This document shows, piece by piece, positions 25,190-33,013 of a stretch of 64,000 nt of DNA; the first letter of the stretch is position 1, and the number at the start of each line of letters is the position of its first letter. Under the pieces are notes generated by a model. That model searched no databases. It saw only the letters and a program-made list of their open reading frames with translations, and had not been told where the DNA came from. Source of the DNA: Micavibrio aeruginosavorus EPB (GTDB lineage: Bacteria; Pseudomonadota; Alphaproteobacteria; Micavibrionales; Micavibrionaceae); the NCBI RefSeq assembly GCF_000348745.1, contig NC_020812.1, positions 1,001,444-1,065,443 on the forward strand, written 5' to 3'. Made by a program: the position numbers and the translations under genes.

Positions 25190-26488
25190 ATGACTGCTGA
25201 TACGTTCCGGATTGGTCTGGCTGGTCTGGGGACCGTTGGTGTGGGTGTTATCAAAATCCTGCAAACCCATGCGGACATGATTGCCGCACGGGCCGGGCGC
25301 AAGATCGAGGTTCTGGCGATCAGCGCGCGGGACCAAAACCGCGATCGTGGCATCGACCTCTCTGCCTATGAATGGACCGAAAACCCCGAACGTATGGCGG
25401 GCGACCCACGGCTGGATGCGGTGGTCGAGGTCATGGGCGGGTCCGATGGCCCGGCTTTGTCTTTGGTGGAAACCGCATTGAAGGCCCGCAAGCCGGTTGT
25501 GACGGCGAACAAGGCCCTGATCGCCACACATGGTGTGCATCTGGCGGGTTTGTCGGACCAGACCGGAACCCCGTTGAAGTTCGAGGCCGCTGTCGCTGGC
25601 GGCATTCCGGTGATCAAGGCCTTGCGTGAAAGTTTTGCGGGCAATCGTCTGAACGCCGTCTATGGCATTTTGAATGGTACCTGTAACTACATCCTGACCG
25701 AAATGCGCCGCACGGGCCGCAACTTCCTCGACGTGTTGGAGGAAGCGCAGGCGAAGGGGTATGCCGAGGCCGACCCCACGTTTGATATTGATGGCATTGA
25801 CGCCGCGCATAAACTCTCAATCCTGACCGCTTTGGGATTTGGCGTGAAACCTGATTTCCCGGCCATGAAGATCGCCGGCATCCGCCATGTTAGCGCAGGC
25901 GATATCGACCATGCGGCGGAATTGGGCTATCGCATCAAATTGCTGGGCGTGGCCCGGCGCTTGGATGATGGAAAAATCGTGCAATCGGTCGAACCGTGTC
26001 TGGTCCCCGAAGGGCACCCGTTGGCCGCCGTCGACGATGTGTTTAACGCCGTGTTCGTCGATGGCGATTTCATGGGCAAGGAAATGCTGGTCGGCCGTGG
26101 CGCGGGCGAGGGGCCAACGGCGTCCGCCGTTGTGGCCGATCTGATTGATCTGGTCCGCGGTGATCGCGGCCCATCTTTCGGTGTTCCGGTTGATGATCTG
26201 GTCGCGGCCATATGGGCAGAGCCAGCCGATATTATCAGCGGATTTTACCTGCACCTGACCGTGCTGGACAAACCCGGCGTTCTGGCTGCGGTGTCGGCGA
26301 TTTTGCGTGATTATAATGTATCGGTCGAGGCCATGATCCAGCGGGGCCGTAACCCGGACCAACCCGTGTCCATCGTCCTGACCACGCATGAGGCGCGACA
26401 ATCCGATATTGATGGCGCATGCGCCGATATTGCGAAATTGTCACAGGTGACGGGATCGCCCTGTGTGATGAAATTGATCGAGATATAA
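25190..26488 (+). CDS. hom: Homoserine dehydrogenase with ACT domain
   Basis: 432 residues from the ATG at 25190, preceded by AGGGAGA. The NAD(P)-binding start is FRIGLAGLGTVGVGVIKIL. The substrate region has VVTANKALIATHG, FEAAVAGGIPVIKALRES, GILNGTCNYIL and ADPTFDIDGIDAAHK, all standard. A C-terminal ACT domain (about residues 350-432, LHLTVLDKPGVLAAVSAIL) probably senses threonine. The enzyme reduces aspartate semialdehyde to homoserine, the branch point for methionine and threonine. The gene order hom - glpX - recJ is common in alphaproteobacteria but is here interrupted by two small minus-strand genes. Confidence 0.96.
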   Translation: MTADTFRIGLAGLGTVGVGVIKILQTHADMIAARAGRKIEVLAISARDQNRDRGIDLSAYEWTENPERMAGDPRLDAVVEVMGGSDGPALSLVETALKARKPVVTANKALIATHGVHLAGLSDQTGTPLKFEAAVAGGIPVIKALRESFAGNRLNAVYGILNGTCNYILTEMRRTGRNFLDVLEEAQAKGYAEADPTFDIDGIDAAHKLSILTALGFGVKPDFPAMKIAGIRHVSAGDIDHAAELGYRIKLLGVARRLDDGKIVQSVEPCLVPEGHPLAAVDDVFNAVFVDGDFMGKEMLVGRGAGEGPTASAVVADLIDLVRGDRGPSFGVPVDDLVAAIWAEPADIISGFYLHLTVLDKPGVLAAVSAILRDYNVSVEAMIQRGRNPDQPVSIVLTTHEARQSDIDGACADIAKLSQVTGSPCVMKLIEI

Positions 26489-26489
26489 A

Positions 26490-26520
26490 AAACAGGCCGC
26501 AAAATCTGCGGCCTGTTTTC
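26490..26520 (+). terminator. Intrinsic terminator of hom
   Basis: AACAGGCCGCA and TGCGGCCTGTT form an 11-bp stem directly after the hom stop, followed by TTTTCTTT. Confidence 0.9.
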
Positions 26521-26544
26521 TTTACGCAATAAACGCAGAATTGG

Positions 26545-26946
26545 TTATCGTGCCAGTTTCGGCAGCAAACGGTAACGGGACGAACCGTCGCTGTTGATCG
26601 CGGTCATGCCGAAACGATTTTGATCAATGGTTTCGAACATCGCGGTCCAGTGGCCGGTGGCGCGCAGACCTTTCAGAACGGCCATGCTCTGACCTTCGTC
26701 GCTGAATGCGATGTAACCCGGCTTGTCTGCTGTCGGTGCTTTTTCGACATAGTGCAGTTTGGCTTCAACGCCAGCCAGAACGGCTTCAACCGGGCCCAGA
26801 GCTTTTGCTTTTGCAGCGGTCAGGCCGTTGAACATATCTGTGTTGGTCACCGGAATGGCAAAACGCATACCGTCTTTTGCCAGTTTAGCGAAATCGTCGC
26901 TCATCGTGTTGAAGATGGATGCGAATTTTTGGGCTTCTTGGTACAT
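26545..26946 (-). CDS. Uncharacterised 133-residue protein, related to the next gene
   Basis: 133 residues, start supported by GAGG 9 bp upstream. No signal peptide or membrane segment. It aligns over its whole length with the neighbour at 27004: an N-terminal F-N-helix (FASIFNTMSDDFAKLAKDG), a strand with TN (AIPVTNTDMF), a V-A-x-L helix, a P-G-x-x-x-F segment (KPGYIAFSD), a GH-T segment (TGHWTAMFETI) and a final G-S-S-Y-x-L-L strand. The pair therefore seems to be a tandem duplication. The PTN-x-x-F-like stretch recalls fasciclin domains but is too weak to claim. Function unknown. Confidence 0.7.
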   Translation of the reverse strand: MYQEAQKFASIFNTMSDDFAKLAKDGMRFAIPVTNTDMFNGLTAAKAKALGPVEAVLAGVEAKLHYVEKAPTADKPGYIAFSDEGQSMAVLKGLRATGHWTAMFETIDQNRFGMTAINSDGSSRYRLLPKLAR

Positions 26947-27003
26947 TCTTTTGGTCCTCTATTACCGTTGGTTTGAAGTCGGGCGTTCTTATAAACTCTG
27001 TTG

Positions 27004-27429
27004 TTACTGGCGTACAGCCAGAACGTTGTAGTAGGAGCCATTCCGATCCTGCATACGCAGGGACTGGACGACGCCTTTGTGATTAATCTCGCACAATGTC
27101 GTGCTGTGGCCGCAATCGTGCATAGCGTCTTGGAAGACGTGGGCCAGATCGCGGTTGTTGAAGGTCACAAAACCGGGCAGGTCGCCATGGCGGCTCGGGT
27201 TCTGGGTGGTAAAACGCATCGTTTCACCCTTGGCGCGCATCAATGTTGCAACGGCCTTGATTTGCGGGTTGTCGCTTTTAACCAGGATATTTTCCGCCGC
27301 ATCGAATTCATCATTGGTAGGCAGAATAACGGCGTAGTTTTTGCCATCCATGCTTTCACGGGCCAGCGTCCCGGAAATCATATTGAACAGGGACAAGACA
27401 TGCTCCCGCATTTGAAACATACTCCGCAT
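27004..27429 (-). CDS. Uncharacterised 141-residue protein, related to the previous gene
   Basis: 141 residues from the ATG at 27429, with GAGG about 10 bp upstream. Conserved positions shared with the gene at 26545 include FN near residue 16, ILPTNDEF, DLPGFVTF, DCGHSTTLCEINHKG and the end NGSYYNVLAVRQ. No membrane segments or known catalytic motif are visible. It is transcribed toward its paralogue with a 57-bp gap, so the two probably form an operon. Both lie in the otherwise conserved interval between hom and glpX. Confidence 0.68.
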   Translation of the reverse strand: MRSMFQMREHVLSLFNMISGTLARESMDGKNYAVILPTNDEFDAAENILVKSDNPQIKAVATLMRAKGETMRFTTQNPSRHGDLPGFVTFNNRDLAHVFQDAMHDCGHSTTLCEINHKGVVQSLRMQDRNGSYYNVLAVRQ

Positions 27430-27565
27430 CGGGTCATACCTCGAATACAGTGAACTGATGGCGCTTTCTACAATTTATTAATTGGTTATGTCAAGAAAAT
27501 GTGGTGGGGACGCCGGATTGGTGTTTGATGGGGTGGATAGGGCGGAAATCCGCCATTTTTGCGCA

Positions 27566-27594
27566 TTGATCCGGGGGCGTCCGGGCCCTAGACT
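27566..27594 (+). promoter_or_regulatory. Possible glpX promoter
   Basis: TTGATC (27566) and TAGACT (27589) are 17 bp apart, 36 bp before the glpX start. The -10 box is only a fair match. Confidence 0.4.
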
Positions 27595-27629
27595 GGGGCT
27601 ATACTCCTAAAAACCAAGGGATCACAGGA

Positions 27630-28646
27630 ATGAGCGCCACCGCCATGAAACCATCCATACCGCTTGCCAACGAAGCCTTCGCCATGGACCGCAACCTGGC
27701 ACTGGAAGCCATCCGCGTGACCGAGGCCGCCGCTTTGGCCGCCTCGCGCCTTGTCGGGCGCGGCGATGAAAAGGCCGCGGACGCCGCCGCCGTGGATGCA
27801 ATGCGTGAAGCGTTAAACAGCCTGTCCATGCGCGGCACCGTGGTGATTGGTGAAGGTGAACGGGACGAAGCCCCCATGTTGTATATCGGGGAACAGGTGG
27901 GCGCGGGTGTGGGCCCGGAAATTGACATCGCCCTCGACCCGTTAGAGGGCACAACCATCACCGCCAAAGGCGGGTCCAACGCGCTGGCCGTCATGGCGCT
28001 GGCGGACAAGGGTGGGTTTTTGAATGCGCCCGATACCTACATGGAAAAAATGGCCATCGGCCCTGGCCTGCCCAGCGATATTCTTGACCTCGATGCCCCG
28101 CCGCAGGAGATTTTGAAAAAACTGGCCGACGCCAAGGGCGCGCAGATTTCGGATTTACAGGTCTGTATCCTCGACCGTACGCGCCATGCCGATATGATCG
28201 CCGCCGTGCGGTCCACCGGCGCCCGGATCAGCTTTATTCAAGACGGCGACGTCAGCGGCGTCATCGCCACCACCGATCCGGATACGGGCATTGATATCTA
28301 TATGGGCACTGGCGGCGCGCCGGAAGGGGTTCTGGCCGCGGCTGCCCTGCAATGCACGGGCGGGCAAATGCTGGGCCGTTTGGTGTTCCGCAATGACGGC
28401 GAAATTTCGCGCGCGGAAAAATGCGGCATTCGGGATTTGAAAAAAATCTATACGCTGAACGAACTGGCCAAACCGAACAACGTCATGTTTGCGGCAACGG
28501 GCGTGACTAACGGCGCCATGTTACGCGGCGTGCGCCGTTTTGCCGGGGGTGCGGTGACGCATTCCATCATCATGCGGTCCAAATCCGGCACGATCCGCAA
28601 AATTGAATCCACGCACAATTTTAACCGCAAGGAAGATGCGTATTAA
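27630..28646 (+). CDS. glpX: Class II fructose-1,6-bisphosphatase
   Basis: 338 residues. Recognised by MDRNLALEAIRVTEAAALAA, the metal-binding block VVIGEGERDEAPMLYIGE, DIALDPLEGTT and the C-terminal VMFAATGVTNGAMLRGV. It hydrolyses fructose-1,6-bisphosphate to fructose-6-phosphate in gluconeogenesis, using Mn2+ or Mg2+. The start ATG has AGGA just upstream. The stop overlaps the recJ start (TAATG), so recJ is translationally coupled. Confidence 0.95.
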   Translation: MSATAMKPSIPLANEAFAMDRNLALEAIRVTEAAALAASRLVGRGDEKAADAAAVDAMREALNSLSMRGTVVIGEGERDEAPMLYIGEQVGAGVGPEIDIALDPLEGTTITAKGGSNALAVMALADKGGFLNAPDTYMEKMAIGPGLPSDILDLDAPPQEILKKLADAKGAQISDLQVCILDRTRHADMIAAVRSTGARISFIQDGDVSGVIATTDPDTGIDIYMGTGGAPEGVLAAAALQCTGGQMLGRLVFRNDGEISRAEKCGIRDLKKIYTLNELAKPNNVMFAATGVTNGAMLRGVRRFAGGAVTHSIIMRSKSGTIRKIESTHNFNRKEDAY

Positions 28647-30433
28647 TGGCCCAAACCATCCTCAATGTCGATCGGTCCGTGATGCAGTCGCGGTGGGTGT
28701 ATTCCCCCGCAAATGGCGATGATGTCGCTCGCATGGTGCAGGGCCATGGGCTGCCGGAAATTGTTGCGCGTCTTCTGGCGGCGCGGTCGGTGGTGCCGGA
28801 TGATGTTGAAAAATTCCTGAGCCCCAAATTGTCGCGTGATTTTCCGGACCCGTTCCGGCTCAAGGGCATGGACGCGCTGGCCAACGATCTGGCCGATGCA
28901 GTGATCAACGGGCGCAAAATTGCGGTCTTTGGCGATTTCGACGTGGACGGCGCGACATCCACCGCCATTCTGGTACGATTTTTCCGCCATTGCGGGCTGG
29001 ATACACCGCTCTACATCCCCGACCGGATGAAGGAAGGCTACGGCCCCAATATCAACGCGCTAAACACCCTGAAACAAAACGGGGCCGACCTCGTCATCAT
29101 GGCTGATTGCGGCACCACCGCGTTCGATGTGGTGGAGCAGGGGCGGAATCTCGGCCTTGATATCGTCATCCTCGACCACCACGAGGCAGAGGAGCGCTTA
29201 CCCGCCGCCAACCACATCATCAACCCCAAACGCCGCGATGATGATAGCGGGTATGACATGCTGGCCGCGTGCGGTGTGGCGTTTATGACCTGTGTGGCGG
29301 TGAACAAGGTTTTGCGCGAACGTGGGTTCTTTGGCGCGCGCGGTGACGCCCCGTTGAAGGACTGGATCGACATTCTCGCTCTCGGCACCGTGTGCGATAT
29401 GGTGCCGTTGAACGGCCCGAACCGGTTGTTCGTGAAATACGGCCTTGAAAAAATGGCCACCACCAACAATCCCGGCTTGGCCGCATTGTTACAGGTGGCA
29501 GGGGTGAAAAACGCACCCGATGCCTATACGTGCGGCTTTATGCTCGGCCCGCGCATCAATGCGGGCGGGCGGATACACAAGGCCGATCTGGGTGCCAGAT
29601 TGCTCTCCACCGATGATGCGGAAGATGCCAAAAACATCGCGTGGACGTTGAATGACTGCAACGACAAACGCAAAGACATGCAAGCCGAAATGATGGATCA
29701 GGCGTTGAGAATGGTCGCCGATCTGGGTCTCGATCAGCACCCCGCCATTCTGGTCGGCGATGAAAGCTGGCACCCTGGCCTGAACGGTCTGGTCGCCGGG
29801 CGGTTGGTGGAAAAATACAAAAAACCCGCCGCCGTGATTGCCTACGCGCCGGGCCATGATGTGGCCCTCGAAGGGCGCGGCTCTGGCCGTTCCGTCCCCG
29901 GCATCAATATCGCCGCCGCCTTTATCGACGCGCGCAACGATAATTTGATTGTAAAGGGCGGGGGCCATGCCATGGCTGCGGGCTTCACCATTCTGCCCGA
30001 TCAAATTCCGGCCTTCCGCGATTTCTTCTACAAACACATCGCGGATCAAGCCGCCGGCCGCGTGGTGGTGAATGAAACACATGTGGACGGCGTGCTCAGC
30101 GTGCGCGGTGCCAACTTACCCCTGATGAAAACCATGGCCCAGGTCGGCCCCTTCGGCCAATCCAACCCCGAACCCGTATTTGTCCTGCCCGACGTAAAAA
30201 TCTTCAGCGCCGATCTGGTCGGCACCGACCACGTCCGCACCCTGATCGTCGATTCCGACGGCGGCGGCACCCGCATGAAAGCCATGGCCTTCCGCGCCGC
30301 CAACACCCCCGTCGGCCAAACCCTCCTATCCGGCGCTGGTCGCACCGTCCATCTCCTTGGCCGTTTAAAGATCAACGAATGGCAGGGGAAAGAGAGTGTG
30401 GAGTTTCATATTGAGGATGTGGCGGGGGTTTGA
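28646..30433 (+). CDS. recJ: Single-stranded-DNA-specific 5'-3' exonuclease RecJ
   Basis: 595 residues. The DHH phosphoesterase motifs are in order: FGDFDVDGATSTAIL (motif I), MADCGTTAFD (motif II), ILDHHEAEE (the DHH motif), and the DHHA1 region with GLVAGRLVEKYKKPA and GSGRSVPGINI, ending in GGGHAMAAGFTI. A C-terminal OB-type domain completes the protein. RecJ degrades single-stranded DNA in recombinational and mismatch repair. The start overlaps the glpX stop by one base, and the stop overlaps possible starts of the small secreted protein gene downstream. Confidence 0.96.
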   Translation: MAQTILNVDRSVMQSRWVYSPANGDDVARMVQGHGLPEIVARLLAARSVVPDDVEKFLSPKLSRDFPDPFRLKGMDALANDLADAVINGRKIAVFGDFDVDGATSTAILVRFFRHCGLDTPLYIPDRMKEGYGPNINALNTLKQNGADLVIMADCGTTAFDVVEQGRNLGLDIVILDHHEAEERLPAANHIINPKRRDDDSGYDMLAACGVAFMTCVAVNKVLRERGFFGARGDAPLKDWIDILALGTVCDMVPLNGPNRLFVKYGLEKMATTNNPGLAALLQVAGVKNAPDAYTCGFMLGPRINAGGRIHKADLGARLLSTDDAEDAKNIAWTLNDCNDKRKDMQAEMMDQALRMVADLGLDQHPAILVGDESWHPGLNGLVAGRLVEKYKKPAAVIAYAPGHDVALEGRGSGRSVPGINIAAAFIDARNDNLIVKGGGHAMAAGFTILPDQIPAFRDFFYKHIADQAAGRVVVNETHVDGVLSVRGANLPLMKTMAQVGPFGQSNPEPVFVLPDVKIFSADLVGTDHVRTLIVDSDGGGTRMKAMAFRAANTPVGQTLLSGAGRTVHLLGRLKINEWQGKESVEFHIEDVAGV

Positions 30434-30435
30434 TT

Positions 30436-30744
30436 GTGAGCAATAAAATGTCGAGAATGTTCATTGTTTCTTTCGTGTTTTTTGTGTTTTTGGTATGGGC
30501 TGAAAACTCTTACGCGTATGTAATTGGTGGATCTAATTTGGGATTTTCGGGATACCCGGAAGCTGATTGCGTGGTTCCATACAAGCCGTATGAGTTTTTG
30601 GATGAATATGAAGTTGAGCGATACAACAGAAACTTAGAGGAATATGTCACCTGCATTAAGGAGTACCTTGAAAATGCAGATAATGATATTCGTCGGATCC
30701 AAGAGGCTGCGGAAGCCGCTATTCGTGAGGCAAAAAGTCTATAA
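30436..30744 (+). CDS. Small secreted protein of unknown function
   Basis: About 102 residues from GTG at 30436. A TTG at 30430 overlaps the recJ stop, and an ATG at 30448 is also possible. A signal peptide is clear (MFIVSFVFFVFLVWAENSYA, cleavage after AYA/SYA). The mature part has two Cys residues (ADC, VTC) and ends in a charged helix (NADNDIRRIQEAAEAAIREAK) that may be coiled coil. It is AT-rich relative to recJ. A strong terminator follows 20 bp later. No family recognised. It is the last gene before the island edge. Confidence 0.65.
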   Translation: MSNKMSRMFIVSFVFFVFLVWAENSYAYVIGGSNLGFSGYPEADCVVPYKPYEFLDEYEVERYNRNLEEYVTCIKEYLENADNDIRRIQEAAEAAIREAKSL

Positions 30745-30763
30745 ACTGGTAGAGCCAATTCAA

Positions 30764-30794
30764 TAAAAAAGCCCCCAAACCGGGGGCTTTTTTT
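30764..30794 (+). terminator. Intrinsic terminator after the recJ unit
   Basis: AAAAAAGCCCCC and GGGGGCTTTTTTT pair around AAACC. The island's left repeat starts 4 bp later. Confidence 0.92.
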
Positions 30795-30797
30795 ATG

Positions 30798-30816
30798 AAT
30801 TGGCGCCCTACGGGAT
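30798..30816. repeat. attL-like direct repeat of the tRNA-Glu 3' end
   Basis: AATTGGCGCCCTACGGGAT matches AATTGGCG(TC)CCCTACGGGAT at 41845-41865 in the same orientation, except for two bases missing here. The uninterrupted identity CCCTACGGGAT is the probable exchange core. The small deletion suggests an old insertion or a slightly diverged attP. Confidence 0.72.
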
Positions 30817-30876
30817 CCATATTGATCTATTAACCAATTGATTCTTAATATATCAATTTCGCATCGTGTTCAACGA

Positions 30877-30895
30877 TGCCCCCAATGGTGCCCCC
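30877..30895 (+). promoter_or_regulatory. Probable integrase arm-type sites, left end
   Basis: Two TGCCCCC boxes begin at 30877 and 30889, exactly 12 bp apart, about 60 bp inside the left repeat. The same pair with the same spacing is found inside the right end at 41715 and 41727. Matching paired boxes at both ends are best explained as binding sites for the N-terminal arm-binding domain of the P4-type integrase. Confidence 0.62.
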
Positions 30896-30921
30896 GGTCC
30901 CGGTTGTTGGGAATCGGGATT

Positions 30922-30958
30922 TGAAGCGCTGTCGCTTTTTTTAAGGAGCGACGCTTCA
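30922..30958. other. Hairpin next to the left arm sites
   Basis: GAAGCG-(CTG)-TCGCT pairs with AGCGACGCTTC across an 10-nt T/A-rich loop, giving 11 bp with a 3-nt bulge. It lies between the arm sites and the RNA gene promoter. There is a T-run in the loop but not after the stem, so it is not a normal terminator. The role is unknown. Confidence 0.5.
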
Positions 30959-31013
30959 GGGTATCAAAAACAGGGCTGTGTGCAAGGGTTTCCGATCTTG
31001 TAGCCTATGTTTA

Positions 31014-31040
31014 TTGACTCACTCACATGTTGTTTATACT
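31014..31040 (+). promoter_or_regulatory. Promoter of the structured RNA gene
   Basis: TTGACT (31014-31019) and TATACT (31035-31040) are both close to consensus but 15 bp apart, slightly short. Initiation near 31047 would place the RNA 5' end just before the first helix. Confidence 0.55.
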
Positions 31041-31046
31041 GTCCTT

Positions 31047-31269
31047 CTGTCTGTAACAGGACTGGGCTTCAAAACCCATTAGTTCGCGGCTGGCATCAGC
31101 CGATACTGGTGCTTTTCATTCAAAAGAAGCACTGGATTTGCCACTCGACCTTATGGCCGGGTGGCGATGGCGTATGTCCAAGGCTTCGGCCTAAAGGCTA
31201 TCGCGCCGTTACGAACTAGCGGTTTTGAACACCCGGTCGCCAGAGGTCATCTCTGGCGACTTTGTTTTT
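31047..31269 (+). ncRNA. Highly structured RNA gene, about 220 nt, class unknown
   Basis: A promoter-like sequence precedes and an intrinsic terminator ends this segment, and no convincing ORF fills it. The fold by hand: an outer helix pairs 31061-31066 with 31232-31237 and 31068-31076 with 31221-31229; a second helix pairs 31080-31086 with 31212-31218. Inside are four hairpins: 31087-31092/31097-31102 (loop GCAT), 31106-31114/31127-31135, 31140-31150/31155-31165 (loop TTAT), and 31166-31171/31197-31202, which carries an inner stem closed by a C(TTCG)G tetraloop at 31184-31189. The result is a multibranch RNA resembling an enlarged cloverleaf. It does not match tmRNA, 6S, RNase P, SRP RNA or a tRNA that I know. 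It may regulate the island or its cargo. Confidence 0.7.
31236..31269 (+). terminator. Intrinsic terminator of the RNA gene
   Basis: GTCGCCAGAG and CTCTGGCGAC form a perfect 10-bp stem with a GTCAT loop, followed by TTTGTTTTT. It lies 22 bp before the start of the small secreted protein gene, so some read-through could feed that gene. Confidence 0.93.
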
Positions 31270-31291
31270 ACCGCTGGAGAGGCCGTTATCC

Positions 31292-31654
31292 ATGAAAAAG
31301 AATTTTAAATTTACGCACGTATTTTCCGCTGTCTTGCTCACCTGTTCCATCATCCCCCAAAGCGCTTTTGCCGCCACAGCCGAACTCGGCATAACCGCCC
31401 GCGTCATAAGCTGTGCGACACCCGAGGAGAGCAAGGAAATGTGCGAGTCTGAATCTTTGTGCTGTGAGCGTGTTGGTGAAATTATTCAAATGGACGTGGC
31501 TGAGATTCAAGAAAAGATTTTGGCCGAATATGCTGAAAGTGAAAAATGGTGCGGGGAAAAGCCTGCTTTGCCGAAAAAGGGGCAGATCGTGATCTTTTGG
31601 GCGCGTGACAAAAATGGACGTTGCATGGTCCCTCACTATGTTGAGGGGCGGTAG
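31292..31654 (+). CDS. Small Cys-rich secreted protein
   Basis: 120 residues from the ATG at 31292 (MKKNFKFTHVF), with GGAGAGG about 9 bp upstream. An in-frame TTG/ATG further upstream lies in the RNA terminator. A signal peptide (VFSAVLLTCSIIPQSAFA) with cleavage after AFA is clear. The mature part of about 93 residues has six Cys (ISC, MCE, LCC, WCG, RCM), suggesting disulfides in the periplasm. No family recognised. Placement directly behind a structured RNA and its terminator resembles type III toxin-antitoxin layout, but a secreted product argues against that. Confidence 0.72.
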   Translation: MKKNFKFTHVFSAVLLTCSIIPQSAFAATAELGITARVISCATPEESKEMCESESLCCERVGEIIQMDVAEIQEKILAEYAESEKWCGEKPALPKKGQIVIFWARDKNGRCMVPHYVEGR

Positions 31655-31667
31655 TGTGGTGGGTTGA

Positions 31668-31685
31668 TTTGAACCCAAGTTCAAA
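31668..31685. repeat. Palindrome at the left side of the restriction block
   Basis: TTTGAAC-CCAA-GTTCAAA is an 18-nt palindrome. A near-identical one (TTGAACCCGGGTTCAA) lies at 38040-38055. Together they bracket the restriction/kinase block. They may be module borders or regulator sites. Confidence 0.5.
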
Positions 31686-31852
31686 CTTTAGTGGCTATTT
31701 CTTGTGCCTCTCTGATCTGGTGCGGGTTGGATAAGATCTAAGATTGCGACGCTATTGCGAAAGGTTTCGTGGCCAAAATTGAGAATATTTTGGCTTTTTC
31801 TGAATCTGATTTTGAGGCCAGGATTTTTTATTTTCGATATTGTTTGGGCTGA

Positions 31853-33013
31853 TTAAAACGATGACAGCCATTCGCTTAACTGTTGCTCTGTTGTAATACC
31901 AGCTGCTTTCAAAGTGTTAGCTATATCAATGGCTGAAATAATTACGATCGGGTGTTCGTCCTCTTTGATTTCCTGATAGGCCTGGGTTGCGACGTATGAT
32001 GTTGTTACTAGTATTCCAAATTGTCTGTTGCGTAGGCGCGATATAAGTCGTGATAGCTCTTTGACGCCAACGGAGTTTGATGTGCTGTAGCATTTGGCCT
32101 CAAGAGCGAAGTCAACAAGAACGGAGGAGGCGCCTTGTCCGATTCTGTATTTGCCAATAGCGTCACGCCCCCCATCCCGGGATGGTCGCGTTAAATCAAT
32201 ACTGGACACTCTTTGAAGCATCATTTCAGCTATTTTTGCGGCGCAAGCTTCAAAACGATGTGGCGTGCCTATGAATTTATCTTGAATTAATGCGATTAGC
32301 TTAGTGCCGGTTTCGTCCGTGGGAAGTTGTTCTTCTCGGCTTCTATACTCAAGTGTTCTGGGTGCTTTCAGTGCTTGGTAATTTTTTGTTTCAATCCATG
32401 ATTTCCAGCAAGAGGGTGCTGCGTCAGTTAAAGGTTTGCCTTGTTTTACTGATTCTAGCCATTTTCTTGGAATTATCTGCGTATTCAAAATGGTGAATTT
32501 TGCCTGATAATTTTGAAATCTCTTGCTGTTCTTCTGTTTCCAAACTGCGACTAAATCTTGGTTCGAATCAAGGTTTTGTACGCCCGGAACAGCTAGGCCT
32601 AGAAACTCAACATCTCTCCAGTTTCCAGTGTTGGCAAAGATCAGGATTGGTGGGATAAGGATTCTTTCTTCGATGGAGCCGTGAGAGCGGTCAAACATAT
32701 CGCGTAATAGAAGATTCCCAAATCGTGGTGTATCGTGGAGTTCGTATCCTGGTTTCTTATTGTCGCCATAGTATGTGAAAATACCACTTTCCTTGTCTAA
32801 ATTGTCTGGCCAATCCGGGTTTTTAAGTGTTGATGTTAGAACAACCAGTCGTGGATGCTCTTTCTTTCCTATATAGCGAAAGCCGCCTTGGTTACTGACG
32901 CCAATTAGTTTAGGCAAGGGGTCGTCTGAGGCATTTCCACTGCGTCCGCCCTCATAAATTCGATCAACCAGAAGGTCTGCCTTTTCAAGCTCTGTGCGTT
33001 TGGGAGAGTTCAT
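31853..33013 (-). CDS. Restriction endonuclease, AspBHI-like N-terminus with Mrr-type PD-(D/E)xK nuclease
   Basis: 386 residues, start supported by TTGGA 7 bp upstream. The N-terminal half (GNASDDPLPKLIGVSNQGGFR, then RLVVLTSTLKNPDWPDNLD and GIFTYYGDN) resembles the DNA-reading domain of AspBHI, a modification-dependent enzyme. The C-terminal domain is Mrr-like: RDGGRDAIG gives Asp284, and ALEAK gives Glu305 and Lys307 of the PD-(D/E)xK active site, followed by GVKELSRLISRLRNRQFGILVTTS. It is divergently arranged from the C5 methyltransferase with a 297-bp gap. It is either the nuclease of a restriction-modification pair or a methylation-dependent nuclease. Confidence is good for a nuclease, moderate for the N-terminal assignment. 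Confidence 0.82.
   Translation of the reverse strand: MNSPKRTELEKADLLVDRIYEGGRSGNASDDPLPKLIGVSNQGGFRYIGKKEHPRLVVLTSTLKNPDWPDNLDKESGIFTYYGDNKKPGYELHDTPRFGNLLLRDMFDRSHGSIEERILIPPILIFANTGNWRDVEFLGLAVPGVQNLDSNQDLVAVWKQKNSKRFQNYQAKFTILNTQIIPRKWLESVKQGKPLTDAAPSCWKSWIETKNYQALKAPRTLEYRSREEQLPTDETGTKLIALIQDKFIGTPHRFEACAAKIAEMMLQRVSSIDLTRPSRDGGRDAIGKYRIGQGASSVLVDFALEAKCYSTSNSVGVKELSRLISRLRNRQFGILVTTSYVATQAYQEIKEDEHPIVIISAIDIANTLKAAGITTEQQLSEWLSSF

Noticed and set aside
27300-27350. Fasciclin-like PTN-x-x-F motif in the paralogous pair near glpX.
   Set aside because: Only one short stretch matches. The second fasciclin motif and a signal peptide are missing.
31062-31078. TGGG-CTTCAAAA-CCCA resembles the anticodon arm of tRNA-Sec (TCA anticodon).
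   Set aside because: The loop would have eight bases, there is no acceptor stem, D arm or T arm around it, and the same bases pair better with 31221-31237 to form the outer helix of the RNA gene.
31047-31654. Type III toxin-antitoxin unit (structured RNA, terminator, ORF).
   Set aside because: The RNA has no tandem repeats, and the ORF has a signal peptide, which does not fit a cytoplasmic endoribonuclease toxin.
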